A stretch of 64,000 nt of DNA from an uncultured Erythrobacter sp. (GCF_947499705.1 NZ_CANMPJ010000001.1:2391501-2455500); one strand, 5' to 3'. Positions 8,806-17,268 are shown, counted from the first letter of the stretch. Numbers and translations are program-made. Notes: generated by a model from the sequence alone, not told the origin.

Positions 8806-10269
8806 TTAGGGAGCGTAACCTTCGCTTTGGGCTATAAAGGCGCGGAGCCGCTTTGACAGGCGCGCGACATCCGCTTGATAGGCTGGATCAGCGGCCAGAT
8901 TTACCGTCTCACCCGGATCCTTGCGCAGATCAAACAGCATCGCCTGTTCCTCGCGATCGGCAGAGAGATATTGCGTGTAGATCATGTCACCGCTGATCAC
9001 GGTGTCGGCCTCCTTAAACCGGGAATAGAGGTAGTCTTTGTGGCCCGAATTGGGGTCTTCAAGAACCGCCGCGAAGCTTGCCCCGACCATCTGTTCTTTC
9101 AGCTCCGCGTTACCCTTAATCCCGGCCAATTCCAGCATGGTCGGGAACAGGTCGACCAGGCTGACGAGTGCATTGGGGGCAGACGCAGGCCGGGTGCCTG
9201 GCGCATCGATGATCAGCGGAATGTGCAGCGCATTGGTGAGCGTGTTGTGCTTGCCCCAGAAATTGTATTCGCCCAGATGAAAGCCGTGATCACTCGTCAG
9301 CACAATGATCGTGTTCTCGCGCAGCCCCAGCTCATCAAGGGTCAATACAATCTCACCAACCTGTTGGTCGATGAAGCTCACTGCGGCATAATAGCCAAGC
9401 AGGGACTGGCGGTGAAATTCGTCTGAATTGTACGCCTCACCTTTGAAATGGTAGAGATGGATTTCGCCTGATCCCTTAAGCCCGTCTGGCGCACCCGCAG
9501 GGGGGCGTCTTTGCGCCGATGGCCGAAAATCCGTGTCTTTATAGAGATCGAAATATTTCTGCGGCGCGTTGAACGGCAGATGCGGGCGGCGAAATCCTGC
9601 GGCAAGGAAGAATGGTTCATCGCGCGCGGCAAGACGTTTCAAATCCGCCACGGTTTTTGCCTTCACCTGCCCATCATAATAGGCTTCGTCGGGCCTGTCC
9701 GCGCCTTCATACCACGGGCCTCTGTCACCAAACCGGTCCGACGGTTTGACGTATTTCTTCGACTCTTCGGCAAAATAGGCCGGGCCTTTGACAGCCGGTT
9801 CCCATGCTCGCTCGCTCCAGCTTTCCTCATCGGAATCGCGCGGATCATGGAACACTTTGCCATTGGAAACCGTGTAATATCCGGCATCTTTGAAGACCGA
9901 AGGCAATGTCGCCGCATTCGGAACCTCGCGCTCGGCATTTGCGAGGTAATTCACAAAACGTGTTTTGTGCGGGTAAATGCTCGTCATCAAGGTTGCGCGC
10001 GATGCCCCGCAGACAGGCACATTGGCATAGGCGCGCTGAAACAGCATTCCTTGCGATGCCAGCGCATCGATATTTGGCGTTATGGCATAGGGATCGCCCA
10101 TGGCGCCCATAGCCGTACGATAATCATCGACGAGGATAAGCAGCACATTTGCGGGTTTGCCATTTGCCGCGTCCACTTCGCTGCTTGGCGCTGTGGTTTG
10201 ACAGCCAATCAGTGAAAAGCAGGCAAATAGAGCCGCCAGGCTCAGAGTGAAATGAAAGGGTTTCCGCAT
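8806..10269 (-). CDS. S1-family sulfatase, iduronate-2-sulfatase-like, lipoprotein
   Basis: From the ATG at 10269 the product has 487 residues with a lipoprotein signal ending LIGC (Cys 23). The metal block NVLLILVDDYRTAMGAMGD, the text AITPNIDALASQGMLFQRAYAN and the signature C-G-A-S-R (Cys 87) are typical of the iduronate-2-sulfatase type of S1 enzymes. LTSDHGFHLGEYNFWGKHN supplies the C-terminal metal and substrate residues. Such enzymes have been found in ulvan loci, where iduronate and glucuronate units alternate with rhamnose 3-sulfate. A longer ATG at 10383 would place a second hydrophobic segment before the signal and is not preferred. A partial match to the shared motif lies at 10324-10339. 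Confidence 0.87.
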   Translation of the reverse strand: MRKPFHFTLSLAALFACFSLIGCQTTAPSSEVDAANGKPANVLLILVDDYRTAMGAMGDPYAITPNIDALASQGMLFQRAYANVPVCGASRATLMTSIYPHKTRFVNYLANAEREVPNAATLPSVFKDAGYYTVSNGKVFHDPRDSDEESWSERAWEPAVKGPAYFAEESKKYVKPSDRFGDRGPWYEGADRPDEAYYDGQVKAKTVADLKRLAARDEPFFLAAGFRRPHLPFNAPQKYFDLYKDTDFRPSAQRRPPAGAPDGLKGSGEIHLYHFKGEAYNSDEFHRQSLLGYYAAVSFIDQQVGEIVLTLDELGLRENTIIVLTSDHGFHLGEYNFWGKHNTLTNALHIPLIIDAPGTRPASAPNALVSLVDLFPTMLELAGIKGNAELKEQMVGASFAAVLEDPNSGHKDYLYSRFKEADTVISGDMIYTQYLSADREEQAMLFDLRKDPGETVNLAADPAYQADVARLSKRLRAFIAQSEGYAP

Positions 10270-10323
10270 TGAACGCTTTCGACCTTTTGTGATCGCAATT
10301 GACATGAAAACTATCAGCGCAGC

Positions 10324-10339
10324 TACGCAGAGTAAAACG
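10324..10339 (-). promoter_or_regulatory. possible weak fourth copy of the shared motif
   Basis: On the reverse strand this reads CGTTTTACTCTGCGTA. It matches copy B at 10 of 16 positions, including seven of the last eight. Its gene-proximal end lies 54 nt from the start of the iduronate-type sulfatase, close to the 51-53 nt of the three better copies. On its own the match would not be convincing. Confidence 0.25.
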
Positions 10340-10435
10340 CTAACTCGGAATGTCAGGCCCTGATTTCCAGCTGTTTCACACAAGCCGGGCGACCGAAGTG
10401 GCTACCTGTGTACCTTTTGGCAGAGTGATTGCTTG

Positions 10436-10451
10436 TGATCGATTTTGCGTT
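10436..10451 (+). promoter_or_regulatory. shared 16-bp motif, copy C (upstream of GH106)
   Basis: The forward-strand sequence is TGATCGATTTTGCGTT. It differs from copy B at two positions and lies 52 nt before the GTG start of the GH106 gene. Confidence 0.5.
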
Positions 10452-10503
10452 AGGCTGTGGGCTGTCAGCAGGTGCTTGGGATCGACTGGCGAGGGAGATT
10501 GCC

Positions 10504-13500
10504 GTGAAACTTGGATTGGCCGCTTCAAGATTGTGTCTCGTAGCAGGGGTGGCTGGGCTGATACTGGCAGGTTCCGGAGCAGTTGCCACCACAACCGCCC
10601 CCGACAACCCCACCATCGAAGAGATGGAGGAACGGTTCAAATCACCTCCTGCCGAAGCCCGCCCGATGACCTGGTACCACGTGATGAGCGGGAACATGAG
10701 CCGCGAGGGGATCACCAAAGATCTCGAAGCGATGGCCAAAGCGGGGATCGGCGGCATCGTGCTGTTTCACGTCACACAGGGCATTCCGCACGGCACGGTG
10801 CGCTTCAACTCGCCCGAACACCTCGACCTGATCGCTCATGTCGCAGCGGAGTGTGAACGGCTCGGCCTGTTGTTCAATTTTCACAACGCAGACGGCTGGT
10901 CATCCAGCGGCGGCCCGTGGATCACGCCCGAACAATCGATGAAGCGGATCGTCTGGAGTGAGGCCATTGTCGAAGGCGGGGCTGTGAATGTTCAACTGGC
11001 TCAGCCCACTGCGCGCGGAGGTCTGTATGAAGATATCGCCGTGATCGCCTATCCTGCGCTGCCCACGGAAAAGCTGGATGCGACATTGTCCCCGGCCGTG
11101 ACCGCGTCCGATCCGGCATTTGCAGTCGATCTGGTGACCGACGGCAATCGCGAAACCAGAGCAACCCTGCCCGCGAGCGAAGAACAGCCAGGCTGGGTGC
11201 AATTCTCGTACGATGATCCGGTCACGATCCGAAGTGTGTTGCTTGAAAACTCGCCAACCAGAGGGTTCGCGGCGAGCCTGGAGAGATCGGACGACGGGGT
11301 CAGATGGGAAAGCGTCAAAACGTTTCCGACCCGCCGTATCGGCAAGTTTGAATGGATGGTCGATGATGCCTTCCCGCCAGCCACTGCCCGGTATTTCCGC
11401 GTTAGCACCCCGGCAGAAATCGAATTTGGAGAGCTGACGCTTTCGGCTGTCCCCCGCATTCCCGATGTCACCCTGCATACCAGCATGGCGCAGGGCGCTG
11501 GTACGCAATTGCCTGAGCAGCTTGATAACGCTGCCGGAACACTCATCGACCCTGCGCAGATCATCGACCTTTCGGCTTCGCTAGACGAGGCCGGCAATCT
11601 GACCGCAACTCTTCCGTCCGGCGACTGGACAGTCCTGCGTTTTGGCTACACCTCAACCGGCGCGACCAATGTCATCGCCTCACACGAAGGCACCGGTTTC
11701 GAGGTCGATAAATTCGCGCCTTCTGCGTTCAAGGCCCACTATGACGGGTTTATCGGACCGGTTCTTGACCGCGCGAAGGCGGTCGCGCCCAATGCGACAA
11801 ACGGCGTCATGATCGACAGTTATGAGGTTGGCGGCCAGAATTGGACACAAGGCTATGAAGACCTGTTTGCGCAAAAATTCGGCCAATCCATTGTCCCGTG
11901 GCTGCCACTTTATGCAGGGCGCCTGGTCTCCAGCCCGCAGCGCAGCCGCGATATGCTGGCTGAGATACGATCCTTCAACGCCGATCTGATCCGCGACAAT
12001 TATTACGGTGTGTTCGCCGACATGATGGAGCGCCAAGGCCTGGAAAGCTATGTCCAGCCGTATGGCATGGGGCCGTATGACGACGTCGATATTGGATCAA
12101 CCGCATCGGTGCCAACGGGCGAGTTCTGGATGGGTCGAGAAGTCGCGCAGCTGAACGACGCCGTTTCTGCGGGGCGTCTTTACGGCAAGAAAATGATCGC
12201 CGCCGAAGCGTTTACGGCCTTTGCATCGATCAATTGGCATTTCTCCCCGGCGCTGGGGAAGAAATGGGGTGACAGAGCGTGGGTGAACGGGATCAACCAG
12301 TTCATGTTCCACCGCTTCGCGCACCAGGCGAACACCCATGTCACGCCCGGCATGACGATGAACCGCTACGGATCGCATTTCGACCGGACCCAGCCATGGT
12401 GGGATCAGGGGGGTAAGGCGTGGTTCAAATATATGGCGCGGGGCCATTACATGCTGAGGCAGGGTTTGCCGGTCGTCGATATTGCCATGTATGTCGGCGA
12501 GGACAGTCCGGTCGCCTGTCCGGAAAAGAAGAACTTCGCCAATCGTCTACCGGCCGGCGCAGAGTTTGATTGCCTGAATGAAGAGAGCCTTCTTTCGCGC
12601 TCGCGCTTCGTCGACGGGAAATTGGTCCTGCCGAACGGTCAGAGTTACGGCATGATTTGGTGGCCGCAGAACCGCGCTCCGGGCGAAGCCGCGCTGGCCC
12701 GGATGCTTGCCGCGCGTGAGGCCGGTGTTGCCGTGGCGATGGCGCATAAGGGCGACGACGCGAAGGCCGTATTTGTGCAGGAAGGTTTGGCTGCGCGGAT
12801 CGCCTCGCCCGGTCAGCTGCCTTTGTTCACGCAGCGCAGGGTCGCAGAGACGGATGTATTCTTCTTGCTCAACCTCGGCGAAGAGGCGGCCGAATATGAC
12901 CTATCCTTCGATGTGGGCGGCAAGGCGCCCGAACTTTGGGATCCGGTTACCGGGGCGATCCGCCCAATGCCAGCAAAGTTGAATGCCGACGGCAGGACGG
13001 AGGTGCAAATTGATATGTTGGCAGGCCAATCGGCGTTTTTGGTTTTCGACCCAGCCAATCCCTTTGCAGAGCAGAATGCAGTCGCAATCAAGACGGAACA
13101 GGAACTGACAGGGCCTTGGACGATTGCTTTCGATCTGTTCTACAGTGACGCTGATCCGTTTGACGCCCCAGCACTGTTCGACCTGAGATCATCCGAAATT
13201 GACGAAATCAGGCACTTCTCGGGCAAGGCCACATACACCCATACATTCGATTGGTCCGGTGATGTTTCGGCGACGAACGATCGGTTGCTGCTGGAATTGG
13301 GCCAGGTTGAAGTGGCCGCGACCGTGACGCTGAACGGCGTTGGTCTGGGAACGCTGTGGACACCGCCTTATGCGCTCGACGTGACCAAAGCGATCCGGCC
13401 GGGCGAGAACGTGCTCGAAATCGAAGTTGCCAATTTGTGGGTCAACCGCCTTATCGGCGATGCCGGACTGGAAGACACCAGCGGCTTTGTCGTGGCGGAC

Positions 13501-13668
13501 CGCTGGCCAAAGAACGACATGGTCAAATGGTACAGCGACAACGAGCCATTGCCACCGGGACCGAGACGGACCTTCACAACACAGAGTTTCTTCAAGGAGG
13601 GCGACCCGCTTGTCCCATCTGGCCTGATCGGCCCGGTGCAATTGCAACGCGAGAGTGCGGGGGACTAG
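10504..13668 (+). CDS. alpha-L-rhamnosidase, GH106 family
   Basis: The start is taken as GTG at 10504, because GAGGGAG lies just upstream at 10491-10497 and the product then begins with a plausible signal peptide (VKLGLAASRLCLVAGVAGL). The protein has 1054 residues. Near residue 60 the block MTWYHVMSGNMSREGITKDL, GGIVLFHV and NFHNADGWSSSGGPW is the usual opening of GH106 enzymes. A discoidin-like segment (VLLENSPTRGFAASLERSDDG) lies at about 240-300. A C-terminal galactose-binding-like module has GLGTLWTPPYALDVT and NVLEIEVANLWVNRL. GH106 enzymes remove alpha-L-rhamnose from complex glycans by inversion. With the GH78 gene it gives the locus two different rhamnosidase types. Confidence 0.9.
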   Translation: MKLGLAASRLCLVAGVAGLILAGSGAVATTTAPDNPTIEEMEERFKSPPAEARPMTWYHVMSGNMSREGITKDLEAMAKAGIGGIVLFHVTQGIPHGTVRFNSPEHLDLIAHVAAECERLGLLFNFHNADGWSSSGGPWITPEQSMKRIVWSEAIVEGGAVNVQLAQPTARGGLYEDIAVIAYPALPTEKLDATLSPAVTASDPAFAVDLVTDGNRETRATLPASEEQPGWVQFSYDDPVTIRSVLLENSPTRGFAASLERSDDGVRWESVKTFPTRRIGKFEWMVDDAFPPATARYFRVSTPAEIEFGELTLSAVPRIPDVTLHTSMAQGAGTQLPEQLDNAAGTLIDPAQIIDLSASLDEAGNLTATLPSGDWTVLRFGYTSTGATNVIASHEGTGFEVDKFAPSAFKAHYDGFIGPVLDRAKAVAPNATNGVMIDSYEVGGQNWTQGYEDLFAQKFGQSIVPWLPLYAGRLVSSPQRSRDMLAEIRSFNADLIRDNYYGVFADMMERQGLESYVQPYGMGPYDDVDIGSTASVPTGEFWMGREVAQLNDAVSAGRLYGKKMIAAEAFTAFASINWHFSPALGKKWGDRAWVNGINQFMFHRFAHQANTHVTPGMTMNRYGSHFDRTQPWWDQGGKAWFKYMARGHYMLRQGLPVVDIAMYVGEDSPVACPEKKNFANRLPAGAEFDCLNEESLLSRSRFVDGKLVLPNGQSYGMIWWPQNRAPGEAALARMLAAREAGVAVAMAHKGDDAKAVFVQEGLAARIASPGQLPLFTQRRVAETDVFFLLNLGEEAAEYDLSFDVGGKAPELWDPVTGAIRPMPAKLNADGRTEVQIDMLAGQSAFLVFDPANPFAEQNAVAIKTEQELTGPWTIAFDLFYSDADPFDAPALFDLRSSEIDEIRHFSGKATYTHTFDWSGDVSATNDRLLLELGQVEVAATVTLNGVGLGTLWTPPYALDVTKAIRPGENVLEIEVANLWVNRLIGDAGLEDTSGFVVADRWPKNDMVKWYSDNEPLPPGPRRTFTTQSFFKEGDPLVPSGLIGPVQLQRESAGD

Positions 13669-13969
13669 GAAAATTCGGACGTGACATACCGCCCCCTGTG
13701 AGTTCCTGACTTCTCTTACAGCGCGATCAATCAGACCATGAGCTTTTGCAGCTCAGCCAGAGCAGCTGCAAAGGCGACGATTAGTTTGGCGATCTGCGAG
13801 ATGGCAATCCTTCTTTGTGTGGCCAAGAGACGGTGGCGCAAAATGGGCCTGAAGGCTGGCAAAATTTAGGGCAGAGATTGGCGATAGTGACGGCTTGAGC
13901 GCTGCAAACCCCCGCAAACTGGGGCTTACCGAGAACCGACAATAATTGGAGACTAATTCTGGGGGTAGA
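13669..13969. other. intergenic region with a 9-bp inverted repeat
   Basis: This 300-bp gap follows the GH106 gene. TTTGCAGCT at 13745-13753 pairs exactly with AGCTGCAAA at 13764-13772 across a 10-base loop. No T-run follows, so it is not a textbook terminator. No convincing gene is seen in either strand; reading frames that run into the tRNA are chance. Confidence 0.45.
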
Positions 13970-14060
13970 TGGCGGAGCGGGTGGGATTCGAACCCACGAT
14001 ACGGGGTTACCGTATACACACTTTCCAGGCGTGCGCCTTCGACCACTCGGCCACCGCTCC
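13970..14060 (-). tRNA. tRNA-Ser (GGA anticodon)
   Basis: The reverse strand folds as a class II tRNA of about 91 nt. The acceptor stem is GGAGCGG paired with CCGCTCC. A G discriminator base and an encoded CCA end follow at 13970-13972. The D-arm region reads TGGCCGAGTGG, the anticodon loop contains CTGGAAA with anticodon GGA, a long variable arm follows, and the T-arm has GGTTCGAATCC. It reads UCC and UCU serine codons. Confidence 0.95.
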
Positions 14061-14394
14061 GCATGCCTTGATGGCAAGTCGCGCGCTCTAGCTTGGTATT
14101 ATTTGCTGCGCAAGGCGTGCGCGTTGGGTGCCTCGCACCCGTCTCCGCTTCGCTCCGACCCCGACCGCCGGCCACCGCTCCGCGTGCCCTTTGGGCGGTG
14201 GCGCGCACTCGCCATGAACGGGGCGCTCCGCAAGCCAGCCTGAACTATCAGCAATGGGCACGGCGCTGCAATTATGGTAAACGAGTCGCATTGGACAGCG
14301 CTGCGCGGAATGGCATTCCCTGCGAACGCTGCCTCAAGAACCCCTTTTCGCCCTCAAAAACGCGCGGAGAGGGGTTTTGAGTCTCAGCCAGAGT
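14061..14394. other. intergenic region upstream of tRNA-Ser with a duplicated tRNA 5' fragment
   Basis: Bases 14169-14188 repeat, with one mismatch in 20, the bases 14048-14067 that span the tRNA-Ser acceptor 5' strand and its upstream flank. Part of this copy (GCCACCGC, 14171-14178) also pairs exactly with GCGGTGGC at 14195-14202. Near the right end AACCCC (14339) and GGGGTT (14371) could form part of a hairpin after the hypothetical gene at 14395. No coding gene is seen. Confidence 0.5.
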
Positions 14395-15324
14395 TCAGTT
14401 CGAAATCCAGTTTATCTCTCGCCAGTCATACTTCTGGGTCCGAATGCCGGGCCCGCGTGGGAAGACATAGTCGGCTTGCGGCTGATATCCCAAGGCACTG
14501 CGCACATGCGGCGTGATCTTGCCGCCTGCCGATGTGAAGCTGAAACTGCGCACCTTCTCGCCCGTATCGGTCAGCTCGACCTCCACCCGGTAGCTGCCCG
14601 GTTTCGTCAGCTCGCTCATCGGGACGGCATTGGGCGTTCCGCGAAACCCCTTAGGATGAGGTTTGAGAAATACGGATTTGTGCCGCTGCATCCAATCGCG
14701 CGTGATGATCCCTGCGCGCCGCTTGGAGTGCCCGATCAGCGTGCTTCCGCGATACAGCTTGGCGATGAACTGGCGGCTGCCTGTCGCGCTGGTATCGACA
14801 TCGTTCGAACCCGCCCAGAAGAACAGCGCCGCACCATCGCCGCTGCGCTGCCGGTCTGTCGCGACATAGGCCCATTTCTGCCAGGGTCCGGTGAAGCGGT
14901 AGGACGTGCCCGGCGCGAACGGATCGCTCGATACGCTCGCCTGGCTCACCGAAAACGGCACAGTTGTAACGAGCTGGCCCTTTACCTTGAAATCGAGCGC
15001 GTAGTCGCCCGGCGCGAACTTGTGCATCGCTTGTCCATCGGCAGTCGCGCGTCCGAAGACGGCGACCTGCAAGCGATAAGTGTCATAGAAGGGATAGGAT
15101 TTGACCCGTTCGCCTGTTTTCTTGCGTATTTCGACCCGCATTTGCGGGCTTCCCGCAGGCGCGAAAGCGAGATCGGTATCGCCGATGCGCATTCTCCCGT
15201 CATCGAACAGGCGATAGTCCATCACGGAGCTGAGACTAACGGCCGGCGCGTTTTGCGCAGCGAGGCTGGTGGCCGAGAATATCAGCGTGATGGCTGCGGC
15301 CAGTAGCCGCCTGAAATGGATCAT
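14395..15324 (-). CDS. hypothetical exported protein
   Basis: This 309-residue protein starts with a signal peptide (hydrophobic stretch to SLAAQ, cleavage about residue 23). It contains beta-rich segments with alternating patterns such as MRVEIRKKTGERVKSYPFYDTYRLQVAVFG and SYRVEVELTDTGEKVRSFSF. These look like Ig or jelly-roll beta-sandwich repeats; an AALFFWAGSNDVDTS stretch lies between. I do not recognise a family. Position on the reverse strand is preferred over the overlapping forward frame because only this one has a signal peptide. It is probably periplasmic or bound to the outer membrane. Confidence 0.7.
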   Translation of the reverse strand: MIHFRRLLAAAITLIFSATSLAAQNAPAVSLSSVMDYRLFDDGRMRIGDTDLAFAPAGSPQMRVEIRKKTGERVKSYPFYDTYRLQVAVFGRATADGQAMHKFAPGDYALDFKVKGQLVTTVPFSVSQASVSSDPFAPGTSYRFTGPWQKWAYVATDRQRSGDGAALFFWAGSNDVDTSATGSRQFIAKLYRGSTLIGHSKRRAGIITRDWMQRHKSVFLKPHPKGFRGTPNAVPMSELTKPGSYRVEVELTDTGEKVRSFSFTSAGGKITPHVRSALGYQPQADYVFPRGPGIRTQKYDWREINWISN

Positions 15325-15433
15325 GTTTGTTTCCCCCTATTGAGCTCCTGTCATGATCGCTTGGTCAAGCATCGCATTGTACAATCACGCCAAAGTTCTG
15401 GCGCGGGGTTTCAAGTGATGGCAGGGTCCCGCC

Positions 15434-16495
15434 ATGAGACACGCACTTCTCGCCGCCGCGACACTCGCCCTAACCCTGCCCGCTTCCGCACAAGAAGCAC
15501 CGGAAGGCGCGCCTTCGCCGAACCAGATCGTCGATGCCGCCAGCGCTGAGGAGTGGGTGGTGATCCCGCCCGAAGACCTACTGGTGATGACGCTCGCGCC
15601 GGACGCCGAAGGGAATGAACGCGAGGTCGTAATCCAGCTGATGCCCGCGCCGTTTTCGCAAGGCTGGGTCAGCAACATCAAGACCTTAGCCCGCGCCAAA
15701 TGGTATGACGGGATCACCGTCAACCGCGTCCAGGACAATTACGTCGTGCAATGGGGCGATCCGGGACATGACAACCCCGAGAGCGGCGAGACTGAGACCA
15801 AGCCGCTGCCCGAGGGGCTGAAGGTGATGGGGGAGGATGAGTATTTCACATGGGTCTCTGATCAGCAGATTCCATGGATGTGGTCTGTCACCGGCAGAAT
15901 TGCCTCACGGAGCGCAGGAACGCCCCCGGGCTTTCAGATCAATCCAACCGCTGTTCCTCGTTTTTCCGACCCGTACACTTCGGCGGTTAGTTACTCCGGA
16001 TCTTTTCCAGTTGGCTTGTGGTTTGGTGGTGATGGACCAGCTTCCTTTGGCTCCTTGCCTGCAAAGGCTTGGCCCGTCCACTGCTACGGCATGGTTGGCG
16101 TCGGTCGATCCTACTCGCCGGACACGGGTTCGGGTGCGGAGCTCTACACCGTGATCGGCCATGCGCCGCGCCATCTTGATCGCAACATCGCGCTGGTCGG
16201 AAGGATCGTTCACGGGATGGAGCATCTTTCTTCGCTGCCGCGCGGATCGGGCGCACTCGGTTTCTACACCGAGGAAGAGGCGGACAAGCGCACGCCGATC
16301 CTCTCGATCCGCGTCGCTGCCGACCTTTCGGAGGAAGAGCAGCCCCAGTTTGAGTACCTCTCCACCGAAAGCGAGAGCTTTGTTGCCTACACGGAAGCCC
16401 GCGCAAATCGCCGCGATCCGTTCTTCATCGTGCCCGCTGGCGGAGCGGATATCTGCAACATTCCGGTGCCGATCCGCGAGGTGGTTCCGGAGTGA
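15434..16495 (+). CDS. exported cyclophilin-type peptidyl-prolyl isomerase
   Basis: This 353-residue protein has a signal peptide (MRHALLAAATLALTLPASAQ). The cyclophilin core is recognisable in REVVIQLMPAPFSQGWVSNIKTLARAKWYDGITVNRVQDNYVVQWGDP, which parallels the family text ending FHRVIPGFMIQGGDP. The usual Phe-His before the catalytic Arg is Val-Asn here. A later FYTEEEADKRTPILSIRVAADL segment fits the end of the fold. The protein is about twice the length of a minimal cyclophilin, with an insertion in the middle rich in Pro and Ser. It would help fold periplasmic proteins. Confidence 0.78.
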   Translation: MRHALLAAATLALTLPASAQEAPEGAPSPNQIVDAASAEEWVVIPPEDLLVMTLAPDAEGNEREVVIQLMPAPFSQGWVSNIKTLARAKWYDGITVNRVQDNYVVQWGDPGHDNPESGETETKPLPEGLKVMGEDEYFTWVSDQQIPWMWSVTGRIASRSAGTPPGFQINPTAVPRFSDPYTSAVSYSGSFPVGLWFGGDGPASFGSLPAKAWPVHCYGMVGVGRSYSPDTGSGAELYTVIGHAPRHLDRNIALVGRIVHGMEHLSSLPRGSGALGFYTEEEADKRTPILSIRVAADLSEEEQPQFEYLSTESESFVAYTEARANRRDPFFIVPAGGADICNIPVPIREVVPE

Positions 16496-16506
16496 TGTAT
16501 TCACCT

Positions 16507-16582
16507 CGTCATTGCGAGCGAAGCGACGCAATCCAGCTCCGGAACTGGATTGCCGCGCCACCTTCGGTGGCTCGCAATGACG
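16507..16582. repeat. 76-bp palindromic repeat element
   Basis: The ends are a perfect 13-bp inverted repeat (CGTCATTGCGAGC at 16507-16519, its complement at 16570-16582). An inner hairpin GCAATCCAG / CTGGATTGC lies at 16528-16553. This is a REP-like element of a type widespread in bacterial genomes. Its right end supplies the ATG of the DUF1905 gene. Confidence 0.8.
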
Positions 16583-16912
16583 GATAGGGTTAGCGCGACC
16601 CTCCCCCTGCGCCGCTGGCAGGGTGATCGCGGGACCTATCATCTCGTCACGATCACAGGAGATCAGGCTGAGACCATCACCATGCACGCCCGCCTCCACA
16701 GGCTCGAATTCGGTAAGCAGCGCGGCTTTGGATCTGTCAAAGTAATGGCCCGCATCGGCGAAACCGAATGGAAGAGCTCGGTGTTTCCAATGAACATTGA
16801 TGACATGTCGCGTCAGACGAAAAACTGGACGCTTCTGGTCAGCAAGAAGGTCATGCGAGCCGAAGACCTCGCAGAAGGCGATCCTGTCGAACTCGAGCTC
16901 GAATTGCTCTAA
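16577..16912 (+). CDS. DUF1905 family protein
   Basis: From the ATG at 16577 the product has 111 residues. The family pattern is clear: WQGDRGTYHLVTITGDQAE near the start, RLEFGKQRGFGSVKVMARIGETEWKSSVFP in the middle and SKKVMRAEDLAEGDPVELELEL at the end. Members are small beta-barrel proteins of unknown function. The start codon lies inside the right arm of the palindromic repeat, and no good Shine-Dalgarno precedes it. An ATG at 16550 inside the repeat would add nine residues. The stop overlaps the stop of the convergent VOC gene. Confidence 0.8.
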   Translation: MTDRVSATLPLRRWQGDRGTYHLVTITGDQAETITMHARLHRLEFGKQRGFGSVKVMARIGETEWKSSVFPMNIDDMSRQTKNWTLLVSKKVMRAEDLAEGDPVELELELL

Positions 16913-17268
16913 AGCCGCTGCATCAATTCGATGCGATTGCCGAACGGATCAACTGTAAAGAAGCGCGCATATCCGGGCACAGGCTTGTCACCCTTGGTCG
17001 CAAAGCCTGCCGCTTCCAGCCGGGGTCGCAATTCATCCAGATCGTCGACCAGAAACGCAGGATGCGCCTTAGTCGCGGGCCGGAAGTCCGGGTCGATCCC
17101 AATATGCAGGTTTGCTCCGCCGCCTTCGAACCAGCAACCCTTGGGCGACAGCGTCTCGGGCTTGGTCACCTCGCGCATGCCGAGCAGGCCAATGAAGAAC
17201 GCCCGCGCCTGATCCTCGCCGCCCTCGGGAATGGCGAGCTGAACATGATCCAGCCCAACAACTGCCAC
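16909..17268 (-). CDS. VOC (glyoxalase/bleomycin resistance) family protein
   Basis: This 119-residue protein is a single VOC module: GLDHVQLAIPEGGEDQARAFFIGLLGMREV opens it and RFFTVDPFGNRIELMQ closes it. Likely metal ligands are the His of DHVQLA, a His in NLHIG and the Glu of IELM. The substrate cannot be told. The start is GTG and overlaps by one base the TAG stop of rsh (TAGTG), so translation is probably coupled to rsh. Confidence 0.85.
   Translation of the reverse strand: MAVVGLDHVQLAIPEGGEDQARAFFIGLLGMREVTKPETLSPKGCWFEGGGANLHIGIDPDFRPATKAHPAFLVDDLDELRPRLEAAGFATKGDKPVPGYARFFTVDPFGNRIELMQRL

Noticed and set aside
1..13668. A secondary metabolite or prophage region
   Set aside because: No integrase, structural phage gene, NRPS or PKS is seen. 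All genes fit glycan degradation.
14169..14202. A second tRNA-Ser gene
   Set aside because: Only about 20 bases match, and no anticodon, T-arm or 3' acceptor strand follows. It is a fragment.
14377..15306. A forward frame of 309 codons opposite the hypothetical exported protein
   Set aside because: The reverse frame has a signal peptide and proper composition; the forward frame has an Arg/His-rich shadow composition.
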